This document shows, piece after piece, positions 33,107 to 43,869 of a DNA stretch of 64,000 bases (the stretch's first letter is position 1; each line of letters opens with the position of its first letter). The notes below the pieces were generated by a model that was not told the DNA's origin, did not search any database, and worked only from the letters and a program-made list of their open reading frames with translations. The position numbers and the translations under genes were made by a program. Origin of the DNA: Pseudisothecium myosuroides (lineage: Eukaryota; Streptophyta; Bryopsida; Hypnales; Lembophyllaceae); the NCBI GenBank assembly GCA_951799445.1, contig OX637295.1, positions 558,001 through 622,000 on the forward strand, in the 5' to 3' direction.

Positions 33107-35178
33107 CATTGCATTTTTTTATTTTTCACAATTTCAATACTAAGTCAATTGAAAAGCGGCAGGAATTGTATTCAAAGTAGAAGTTCAGACTTCATTTAGG
33201 CATAGAAGAATAACTTTTCTCAAAAAACTTTGAACTAATAAAAGTTAGTAAATTAAGATAGCTTTCATCTCCAAAAATCCGTTTGAGATTTAGAGTCTCC
33301 AGTCAAAAGTTATAGACAAAGTTCAGAGACGGGTTGGAAGAGACATTTTTTTGACATTTTCAAACATTGCCTTTGAATTTTGTCCATAACTTTTGATTGG
33401 AGGCTCTAAATCTCAAACGGATTTTTGGAGATGAAAGCTAGATTCATTTACCAACTTTTATTAGTTCAAAGTTTTAAAAAAAAAAGTACTTTACTATGCC
33501 AAACTGAGGTCTGAATTTCTACTTTGAACACGATTTATACATTTTCAAAACAACTTGACTATGAGAAGTCAAGCTCTCAACTTCAAGTTGTCCCATATCT
33601 TTTGAGTGTTCATAGGCTGAATTTTAGTATAAAGAGGGCCTCTCCACCCTCATCTCTCACCAACTACCAATGAAGAGATTCCATCACTACGTTACCAAGT
33701 TTCTTGGTGGCCTAGTCATGGAATCAATTCTAGTTACAATGAGGTAATTCTTTCACTACGTTATCAAGTTTCTTGGTAGCCTATTGATGGATTTAGTTCA
33801 AGTATAAACTTGATGGCCTACAATATTGATGAATGATGGATTCAGTTCGAAATGCTAGAAATTTAGTTAAGAATTTTTTTAAATTAGAATGTGATCAACA
33901 ATTGAACATTAAAAATACTTTTTGGAACATTAATTGATACCAGATAATAAGCATTATTGCAGTGATGACTCCAATGACATTGTTGTCATGGATTTTCCGT
34001 GTCCTTCAATGCACAGAAAATACACGACAAAGAATGTAAATTTTCGTACATAATTTGTATCTTTTGCGCACTTGTGATTAATGTATAGAAGTTATATAGT
34101 TAATATGAATTTCAAAGTAGTGCCATTTCTTTGCAGTAATCGTGTGCATCGTAACGATGCGATAATTTTCAAATTAATGTACGCACCCATGAAACAATAG
34201 TAACTACATGATAATTGCTGACAATTCGTTGGTCCTAAACTTTGAGATGAAGCGGATAAAGTTAAGGAGTCATGTTGGATGAAGCTTAGCAAATTTCATT
34301 CAAGAGGAACAAGAAATAGAATATAAGAAAAAGAAATAATCTGGAACCCAGAAGTGAAATTAAAAATTAGTTTTGAAATTAGATTTTGCTAGAAAAGACC
34401 AAATCTAAAGTGACTAGTTGCATTGGGAAGGTAAAATCAAGTTCTACAAGGAACAAGTATTAACTTTCTAAAATAGTAACTTGGTGACGGTAATTCAGCC
34501 CCTTAGGTAAAACTAGAAGGTGAATTAGGAGCTTTTAGGGTTAGGTTTAGGTCAATTATAGATTTAGAACCTCATAGAACAAGCTTAGGTTGAATCAAAA
34601 CTAGAACAAAACCAAGAAAAGACCTAAAACCATAACCGATAGAAAAGGATGAAGTCTGGAACAAGTAATGGATGAACCGTAGGGAAAGTTATCCATCTTA
34701 GTCAAATCTTGGCATTTAGGCTAACCTTAAGAAGTTAGACTCAGAACCCAAATTCCAAGTCAAATTGGAATTGGGAATCCATAGAAAAGAGTGGATGAAG
34801 TTTAAAACACCCTATAGGGATAAAACTTCATCCGCCCATAACTTCCTCTAGGAATGTCCAAATTAAACAAATTTTATGTTTTTAAAAATGGCATGAGGTA
34901 CTCTTTTACTTAGACTAGATAAATTTAATCTGAGACCACCTCCTTTCCTAAACCGCCGGGCCTCTTAGCTTCGAGTTAGCTAAGGCAATCATGGTAAATC
35001 CAATTGGAATCTCATTTTCTTTATACAAGTTAGTAAACATTAGGAAGGTAGAAAAGATCCATTGCTTGAAAGGCACAATGGATTGGCGCTAGACACCCAT
35101 AAATCGAGTCAAATGTAATTTACCAAGAGCTTGGTTGTGCTTGTTTATTTACCAAGGGTGGGTAAATAAGCGCTTACA

Positions 35179-35554
35179 AAAGGCTTCGGGTGATTACTCA
35201 TCAACACACTCAAGTGTCAAATTCGAGATTAATCAACCTTGCCGAAGCAAAGGGCCTTGCGTACAAGAAGAATAAAGGCAAGAAATTTGTCAACTGTGGA
35301 GGATAAACTAGAAGAAGGATACCATCAAAATTGGCTAAAAAATCGTACTGGAGGTGAGCGGCAATGACCAAGACGAAGAGGACACCATTACCGTCAATTT
35401 AGATCAGAGAGGGCTGGCCGCTGGCCTCTTCAAAATTTTGACACCCTAGAAGCATTGAATTGGAATCCGTTGTAGACGTGGGAGTGGTGATTGGAGAGTG
35501 GGAGAAGTATCTGTCCCTTTTAGGAAGGGAAACTCCCCCATTGGATGCACTTGT
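35179..35554. other. Spacer between two inverted V-family ends
   Basis: These 376 bp lie between the V2 terminus (35178) and the V3 terminus (35555), which face each other. One + strand reading has GNDQDEEDTITVNLDQRG, with several stops around it. It may be a remnant of an element interior; nothing more can be said. Confidence 0.35.
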
Positions 35555-37790
35555 TGTGAGCGCTTATTTACTCACCCTTGATAAATAATCGAGCACAACT
35601 AGGCTCTTCGAAAATTAAGTTCGATTTAAGCTACGGGTGTCTAGCATCATTCCATTGTGCCTTCCAAGCAATGGATCTTTTCTACATTCCTAAATGTTCA
35701 CAACTTTGCAAAGAAACAAGTAACCTTAATTCGAATTCTAATGACTTTCCTAAGTAATTGAAAGCTACGAAGTCCCAGCGGTTTCCAAGGTGAGATGGTT
35801 ACTGTTCAAATCTAGCTATCCCAAGAGCTAGGGCATCTCATGCCATTCCCAAAATTACAAAATATCCCTCTATCCGACCTTCCTAGCAAAAGATATCGAT
35901 GGATGAAGTTTAGCCTTTAAGAGGCCACCTAAACTTCATCCGCCCTTCTAAACTTGTTACCTATTTAGATAGAACTTAGAATTTTGACTCTAATTCTAGA
36001 TTAGTGGGTTCTACCTAAGTTCTAAGTTTAGGCGGAGTTGAGTCAATTTAAGTTGACCTCATACTATCCGTAACTTAACCTAATTCTTAGTCTCTTCTTA
36101 GGATTTCTAATTAGTTTCTATTTTTAGAAATCTTTTTTATATTTGTTTCTTGAAGATGTTGATTTAAGCTTTCCAAATTGGTTTTTATCTTGACAATTGA
36201 CTTCTCCTATCAAAAATTATTAATGGATGAAGTTTGACCGCTAATCGGTGTTTAAGACTTCATCCGTTGATTATCGCTAACTCTAATTCAAAAATTAACT
36301 TTTAATCCCACTTTTGGGTTCTAGATTATTCCTACTTCTTAGATTCTACTTCTTATTCCTCTTGGATGAAATTGGACAAGCTTCATTCAACATGACTCCT
36401 AACCTTCATCCCCTAATTACCGCTAACTCTAATTCGAAAATTAACTTTTAATCTCACTTTTGGATTTTAGATTATTCTTACTTTTTAGATTCTACTTCTT
36501 GTTCCTCTTGGATGAAATTGGCTAAGCTTCATCCAACATGACTCCCAACCTTCATCTCCTAATTACCGCTAACTCTAATTCGAAAATTAACTTTTAATCT
36601 CATTTTTGGGTTCTAGATTATTCCTACTTCTTAGATTCTACTTCTTGTTCGTCTTGGATGAAATTGGCTAAGCTTCATTCAACATGACTTCCAAACTTCA
36701 TCCCCCTATAACTTCTTCATTTTAACTCGGATTTTTATGTATTTTATGTTGTTCGAGACCTCTAGACCTCTACTCTAGGATTCTCTATTCAATTTTGACA
36801 TGCTTTCTAGTACTAATGGCCTGATTCTTCCCTAGGCCTTGGCCCTAACTACAGATCACTAATTGCAAGGATTAAAATGCAAGGAGAGAGTTTAGCAACC
36901 TACCTTGTATTGGAGATCGTGTATTAAGTCGCTAAGGTTCCCTTCATGTGCCATCTTGGTTATCCTTTTAGCCTTTGGAAAAGTCGCCAATTTGTATTAT
37001 GGAAATTTGTCTGCAATCGTCTTAGCTATCTTTTTTTTTTCTCCTTCTATCTTTTCCTCCCACACTATTCCCTTACACCTACTTAATGTCCACCAACCAC
37101 CTCTACCTAATTTAAATGACGCTTTCCCTTTTCCCTCTTACGCTAGGTTCCCACAATGGCCCACAATGCTCCGTGGGATCTCGCCTAATCCATCTCCTAT
37201 TCCACCTTCTTCCTCATTTCTCTCCTATTAACCACTCTTTCTCTTGTCAACCTTCCAAGTCTCCTTCTTCTTGTGTTTGGCTCGAAATTGTAGAGCTTTA
37301 TGGAGTTTATGTGAGAATAGGTGCAATTTATGAGTGAAGTGGCTCCCTTCTAGATGCTAATAGATTCTATTTCTATGCTAATCTAAAATCTAAATCTACC
37401 TTGACTCTATTCTACCCTATTACTTTAATGAGATGTTTCTATCTACTTCTCTTTTTCTCTATTTGCACCTAAGACTCCTACTTCTCTTTCCCCTTCTTCC
37501 CTAACCTAGTCTAATTTTTTGAACTCCCCCCTAATCCCAACTTCCTTCCTTCTTTTTAGTTTAGTTTAACAAAACCAAAAAAAAATGGGAAAAAATCCCA
37601 ATTTGACTTGCAGGCTTACTTGTGGGTCGGTCGGTCTGGCCTACCAGGTATTAGCTGGGGCTGATCCTGTCGGGTCTTGCCGGGGCTAGCCTTGTGAGCT
37701 AGTCTGGCAGGCTAGCTTGCGAGTTGGCCTTATCATGTTTTTTTTAGTTGCCGGTCTTGTAGGTTGCCCTCGGGCTTAATTAATCCCGAA
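35555..37790 (+). repeat. V-family LTR-like unit (V3)
   Basis: It starts TGTGAGCGCTTATTTACTCA and is the inverse of V1/V2, including GGAGATCGTGTATTAAGTCG at about 36912. It contains GGATGAAGTTT hairpins (about 35902-35942 and 36225-36265) and the 146-bp tandem repeat. A GC-rich tail of GGCTAGC/CTTGC words at 37610-37770 parallels the minisatellite next to V1. The ORFs inside (36905-37337) have no domain. Confidence 0.55.
36275..36712. repeat. 146-bp tandem repeat, three units
   Basis: Units start at 36275, 36421 and 36567 with CGCTAACTCTAATTC. Each contains CTTGGATGAAATTGG and ends near CTTCATC. It lies inside V3; V1 and V2 have a single equivalent. Confidence 0.88.
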
Positions 37791-37949
37791 GAGGTTCCCA
37801 ATAAAAACTTCAAAGAACAAATGGAGATTTCCTCCCGTTAAGGATTACAATCATATCGGAATGATGACGTTCTACTCTAATCTTTTTAGAACGTGATATG
37901 CATACTTCCTTTTATCGACAAGAGGTGTACTACTTGTAACTAGTAATTC

Positions 37950-39850
37950 TATACTATGGCTATGCTTCTATTTTTGGATACTAAACTTCGGTTGTTTTCA
38001 AACTCCTTTTGAAAACTAAACTTTGGATTTTTAAACCCAAGGGTTCCAAAGCTCTGTTGTTCAAGGGGGTGGTAAAAATTTGCTACCAACAGTGGGTCCA
38101 AAGCTTCACCGTTTGGTGACAAAACTAGAAAATCCAACTACTAAAGGGTGAGAAGCTTTGCCGTTTGATGACAAAAACTAGAGTAATTAATGCGCGTTAA
38201 GAAACAAAGGAGACAAGGACCATTAGTAACACCACATTAGTACTACATGACTTACGTTAAGACACTAGAGGCCCCCCTAAGCGGCATTGCCAAGGTACGG
38301 AGAGGGATTTCTCTAGAATTAGTGTACCAATTAAACTAACAAAAAGAGTACCAAATAATAGACTCAAGACTCATACACATGTCACGATCGTCAAGTGGAC
38401 AAAGAGGATCAAAATGATTCTCTTGAAAGCTTGAACAAACAACAATAATGGAGCAAAAAAAATTCCGAAAACATAGCTAGGATTTTTGGCTAAAATGCCA
38501 AAATATCCAACACTACGTAGACCCAACGGATCCCAAAACAAGAATGGGGGTGGTTTGAGAGAGAAATGGGTGCCTCTTTATACTCTCCCAAGGCACCCAC
38601 CTCCCTCTTTTTAACCTAGGTAATTCTATCTTTCTAGATTTTCATCCTTATTTTTTAGGATTTCCACCTATTTTGGAGTTTACGCTGGTCCAAAATTCTA
38701 ACTACTGGAGATCAACTCCAAATTCAAAAACGATTGTGCCATTAGCCTTAGAAGGCCATTTTTAGTCGAAGGGTCCCCATGGTCCCTATTCCGACACCAA
38801 AATCCCACCCCAGACTAGCACCAACTAAGGTCAGTAAAAAATATAAAAATTACTTTTTGGAGGTTACCTTTTCTGACAAAGGGTACTAGTTAGGGTGATC
38901 TGGAAGGCCTTAGGGAGTAAGAAAAGACCCTTTGTTGTCTTTGTTCCGACTTCATGTGCTCCTCGAACGCCGGTCAACTCTATATAAAATCTCGCCATGT
39001 TGATAATTTGAAAGATTGTTGGTGATTCGGGCACCTCTCACTATCGGAACACTGTGAAACTTGTCGGGGCGCATTATTAGCATAAAAGAAGACAACTTAA
39101 TTTTTAGTGAGATTTTACCGCAACCTGAGTAATTACTGTGAATTTTTCATCGTGATTTTAGGCGGTTGACTGTCCTGAAGGGGTATCTCTTCAATTCAAA
39201 AAATTCAGAAACTTCTTGGAGAACCTTTCATGGGGGATCCCAAGAGATGTGCAAGTTCATGTTTTCATCTTTCACATTTTGATATGGAAGGTAAAAACAC
39301 ATTTCCATTGATTTACCGGTAGTCCAGGAATCTTCTGCATACGAGGGAATCTTAGCGAATGGATTTCACTTTTGACTTCCTGGTATGTTTTTGACCCTAG
39401 ATCACAATCCAGTGGCCATAGATTCCTCTGCTGGCCTGTCTTGAGAAAATAACACCTACATGCTAACGATTAGGGTTTCTACTATTTCGTTAATGGAATG
39501 GGGAAACTGAAACCTCTCTCAGGAAATCTATCTATAAATCTTTCTGAACTCTCCTCAAACCAATTTAGCCCAGCATGGTCACATGCACAATGATTCTAGG
39601 CTATTTTGGATAAAAATCCTCAAACTTGTTAAACTCCACTACTTCCACAGTTCTAACCTATTTACAAGTGGATTTTAGGGCTATTCTAGGGATAAAAGGC
39701 TATTTAGGACCAAATGGCATATTGGCATGTAACATACCTATTTTGGTTTTATACTCTTTTTAGGGCTTTTTGTATATAATTACAACTTAAATTGCAAAAT
39801 TTAGGAAAAAAGAAAACTATGAGTCCTAAGTAATGAATTAAAAGCTCACA
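37950..39850 (-). repeat. Z-family LTR-like unit (Z5)
   Basis: The inverse of Z3/Z4, ending AAAAGCTCACA at 39850. It keeps the uninterrupted version of the W1 target near 38540 (CAAAACAAGAATGGGGG), the TATA box on the minus strand near 38578 and the GCGGCATTGCCAAGG segment near 38282. No protein-coding region is seen. Confidence 0.6.
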
Positions 39851-41340
39851 CTAGTAGACACACAAAAAATGTGAATGTTTCCAATTCCATCCTTGAGTTA
39901 GAAAATTGCACACGGATTCTAGCGGCTTTTGAATGGAAATTTACTTCTGGGTGTATAAATCCTAGTTCAAGTGTTTGCCTTTCAAATAATGAACATTTTT
40001 TGTTTTTGTTATTTCTTTTTAATATTCAAATACTATTAAGACTCTATCAATAAGAATTTTTTTAGATTTTTTGCAAAATTTTGAAATTTCTGTGACCCTA
40101 ACTATTAAATGGATAGACATTGGGGTTTAATTGAACTATGAAGAGAAAATAAAATCTAATCTAAACTAAAATTGTACCTAAGCAAAGTGATAAAATATAA
40201 CTTCTTCTTTCCAAAATGGTAAAGGAAGTTAGATTCTCTAAAAGTTATCAAGGTCGAATTTCGGCCCCCAACTTATGCCAAAAAACTTCATCCACTAAAC
40301 TAAAATAGAAAATCAATTCAAAATAATTCCAAACTTTAGGGTTAGATTATTAGTTATCTTAACTACTGAATTCTTAAGATTAATTCTAATTTTGACCTAA
40401 TTGGATAAAATTAGACTCAAACTTCATCCAAACTTTCATCCTTCAAGAATAAAATATTTTTAAAGGTAAAAGTAGATTTTGGAATCCTTAAAGATTTCTT
40501 GATTGATTCCAACTTTAAAAGATTTTTTAATGATTTTTTAATTCTTGATTCTTAATTATTTTTTAATGAGTCCTAATTCTAACTTACTATTATAAAATTA
40601 ATATTTTTAGGGATTTTAGATATGGAAGCAACAAAGCAAGAAATTACCTTTCCAACAAAATAAAACACAAAAAAAACTAATTTTTTATGAAAAAGTTATT
40701 AATGGATGAAGTTTTATCTAAATTGGTAAGTCAAAACTTCATCCACAAATTACTTCTAATAAAAAAGAAGCAAAATAACTTCTAATTTAATCTAAAATCG
40801 TACTTCTAACCTGACTTCCTAAATTCTTTTTTAGATTCTTTTGGATCAAACTTCTTAAATTCTTATCCAATTTTATGATTAAAGTTCAATTATTAGTAAC
40901 TTCTTTGTTTTTTGGTTATTTTTTAAGTGTGAGATGTTTTCGGAATCCTCTAAAAATTACCTATCGTTTTCTAAATTCTAAGATTCTGACCTAAGGATTA
41001 ACTTCTAATTTTCTAATTCTAATTCTAATTTAAAGACAAAAGCAATTCAAAAAGAAAAAGGAAAAAGAAAAACTAACATACTTCTATGTCAATGGTCGCC
41101 ACAGTCCCGTCATCGCAGATCACCAACATGATGGTTTTGTAAAATCCGTTGTCCTCCATCATATGTGTTTCGTTTGCCTATTTGGTGAATATTTGGGAAT
41201 TAGAATATTTAAAAAATCTTCCTTTCTACATCCCCCCTAGTTAAATTCCTACAAAGATTTGTTAGTTCTTAAGTATTCAATTTCTTAGGTGGATCACTCT
41301 TTGTATGTTTTATACCCCCTGTGCGGCGAAGGGATATTTG
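39851..41340. other. AT-rich stretch, probably a decayed V-like repeat
   Basis: It holds one V-type hairpin (GGATGAAGTTTT ... AAAACTTCATCC, about 40705-40743) and phrases resembling the interior of V3. Otherwise there is no gene or sharp boundary. Confidence 0.4.
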
Positions 41341-41659
41341 GGGGGGGGGCTATTTACCTCCAAGGCCTCAATAAAAGGGCCCCTATAATTACATAATTCA
41401 ACAAAATGGCCTATATTATGGTACCCTATCATTACTTATACTATCCATGTCAATGCTATTTTTTTTAGGCTATTTTCTTTATAAAGGAAAAAATAGAATT
41501 GAAAAGCAAAGTAAAAGCAAATAGGTTAGAAAAAAAGTACAAAGTGTACATGCATACAAATGAATCTTGTTCCATGCATTTTCCTGTGCGTTTTCAAACA
41601 ACTTAGTTTTTGCATTCCAACACCTGGGATTTTAACGTGGTATGAAATTTTGTAGTTCC

Positions 41660-41890
41660 TTTTCACACCCTATTTTTTTTGTGAAGACACTTTGGTTGGT
41701 GTGAATTTTTTATTCTTTTTTCATACCCTATTTTTTTTGCCAAGACACTTTGGTTATTGGGAATTTTTTTTTCCTTTTTCACACCCTATTTTTTAGAGCA
41801 AGGCACTTTAGGTGGTGTTAAAAGGGTCTTTCTTTTTTGCACCCTATTTTTTTTGGTGACACTTTCATTTGTGTGAAATTTTTGTGCATT
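41660..41890. repeat. 58-bp tandem repeat, about four units
   Basis: Units beginning CACACCCTATTTTTT-like start near 41664, 41722, 41780 and 41838, each followed by a GACACTTTGG-like segment. The units are diverged. Confidence 0.8.
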
Positions 41891-43570
41891 GTTGACATCC
41901 TCGTTGACATCCTAATTTTTGTCTTAGATACTTTGGTTGGGATTTAGGATATACATGTATTTCTATAACAAATAATTGAGAGCATGTCCAAAATTCAAAC
42001 ATAAAAGGCCATAGCAATGGCATTTCAACTTGAACAATTCATAAGTAATTTCACAAAACTCCAGAACTTGTAAAACAAGTTGAGTTTAGGGTCTATTCTA
42101 TCTGGCTTTCAAGGAAATCTAGTGAAATTTTTTTCAAGAATGTTTAGCTTCTCCAAATTTAGTTGCCCATCATGGCCTAAATTTTTTTCCAAACTACCCC
42201 CAAACAAACAAAAACTGTATCCATAACGCTCATCTTACTCACCTAAAGCAGTCACAATATTTTCTAACATAGAAGGCCTAAAAAAGTCACTTCTTTCAAC
42301 AAATTAACACTAAAAAAATAAAAGTTCTTGTTGTAGTCACTAATCACTCCAATCCAGTTAGCAAAGACATTGATTGTGGCCCAAATCTCATTCACAGGAA
42401 TAAACCTTAATGGAGTCATTCTTTGGTATCCACAATGGGTCTTTTGTCCATGATGGGCTAGTTTACCTTAGTGTACCCTGTACCATTATCACAGTCATTG
42501 TGATGTCAAAAGTGATGGCTAAGACTTCTTTAATCTCCTCAAATAAAAATAAAAGTGTGCCTTGTTTAGTTGCCGCAACCAAAATAAGAATAAAACTAAT
42601 TTTTTGTTCTTTAATTCATATAAAAAACTTCAAACTTCAATATCTTTCACACCATAAGTCCAAACGCCACAAAACAAAGCCCGTGTACCCCTCTTTGCAA
42701 AGCACTTTTCGACAGTACCAAGAACGTGTCTTGGAGATATATGGTTTAGGAGATCTCATTGTAACAAAAAAAATCCTAAAATAAAAAAGAATAAAACAAA
42801 CAAACAAACAAACAAACTATAATATTATTGAACTATAGAGATGAAAGGGCTAGTAAAACAATATATGAAGTGATGCATTTTATCATCGAACAAAAATGAA
42901 AAAACTATATAAAATGTCAAATTCATAGAAAAGTGAGACATACAATCTTTATATGTAATATTGAATTCATAGAGTGTACAAATTGTGGATTCAAACATGT
43001 CATGTGTGTACTGTCACTTCCGTTGCAATTTGGAATTTTGATATTGAAATGTACACTTTACAATTGCAATAATTCATTGAGTATTTAGAATATTCATTCA
43101 AGGCCAAAATTGACTTTCATGAAGGTACATATCAACTTCTTCACTGTAAGAACCTTTAGGGATGAAATCAGTACTTTCACAATGCTTATGCAGTACTATT
43201 TCAATACAAAAAATTTCCTTTATATTGCACTTTTGCAATATACATTCAAGATTGTTTTTGTTTTGGTATATTGTTGTAATACTGTTGAAATGTTCGTAAT
43301 AAAATCAGTACTGCAACAATTTCAATTTCTACAATACTAAAACAAGTACATATCTTACAATATTATACAAATATACTTTCAATATTGCATCATTACTACC
43401 TACTATAGCACTTGCATTAATATTGATGCAGTATTGATGCAAAAGGGGGGTATTTTTCCGATGCAAGCACTAGCTTGAATTTTCATTCAAACCAGGTTTA
43501 TACAACCAATTGGTCTAACCCATTGGTACACCCAGCTGTAACATACGAATCCTACTAAATACAATACAGG
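41891..43570. other. AT-rich stretch, no recognised gene
   Basis: Short ORFs (42410-42784, 43110-43340) lack domains and plausible context. The only clear features are a short AAAC microsatellite at about 42794-42818 and repeated CAATATT words at 43180-43440. Confidence 0.4.
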
Positions 43571-43580
43571 GGATCCAAAT

Positions 43581-43829
43581 CAACGGTGCTAGTATGTGAG
43601 CCCAAGAATGCAAGCTTGTGAACATTGAGCCTACAATATAGGTACCTATAATATAGATACCCCACACTATAGAAGGTGTATGTATCATAAACACCTATAA
43701 TATAGGTATTTATAACATATATAACCTATAATCATAGATAGTTTCTATAGTATATACACCTATAACATAAGTGTGTAGTATTCTAGGCTCATGGGCTCAC
43801 ACTCCTATGCTCACATAATAGCAACCCTC
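43581..43829. mobile_element. 249-bp MITE with 10-bp target duplication (Mutator-like)
   Basis: A direct repeat GGATCCAAAT flanks it exactly (43571-43580 and 43830-43839). Inside, CAACGGTGCTAGTATGTGAG pairs with CTCACATAATAGCAACCCTC at about 16 of 21 positions. A 9-11 bp duplication is typical of Mutator-like elements. The interior is rich in CCTATAATATAGG palindromes. Confidence 0.72.
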
Positions 43830-43869
43830 GGATCCAAATGACTAGCCTCTAAATTACATGTACAAAAAG

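Larger units (their letters stand above)
29275..34249. mobile_element. W terminal-inverted-repeat element, copy 2 (carries a nested 3.5 kb element)
   Basis: The ends CATCACAAAGTTC and AACTTTGAGATG are as in copy 1. Removing the nested 3.5 kb insertion leaves about 1.47 kb colinear with 24386-25823. The internal hairpin (33225-33320 with 33375-33475) is more complete than in copy 1, which has lost about 20 bp at the loop side. Confidence 0.7.
28502..35178 (-). repeat. V-family LTR-like unit (V2), split by a W element
   Basis: Its two parts, 28502-29274 and 34250-35178, together match V1 and V3. The W copy 2 (29275-34249) sits between them, with about 80 bp of V missing at the junction relative to V1. 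The terminus is AAATAAGCGCTTACA at 35178. Nothing in the remaining parts codes for a protein. Confidence 0.6.

Noticed and set aside
36905..37337. Two overlapping ORFs rich in Pro, Ser and Phe
   Set aside because: They come from the CT-rich part of the V3 repeat.
42410..42784. 124-codon ORF
   Set aside because: AT-rich region, no domain, no homologous phrase elsewhere; expected by chance at this length and composition.
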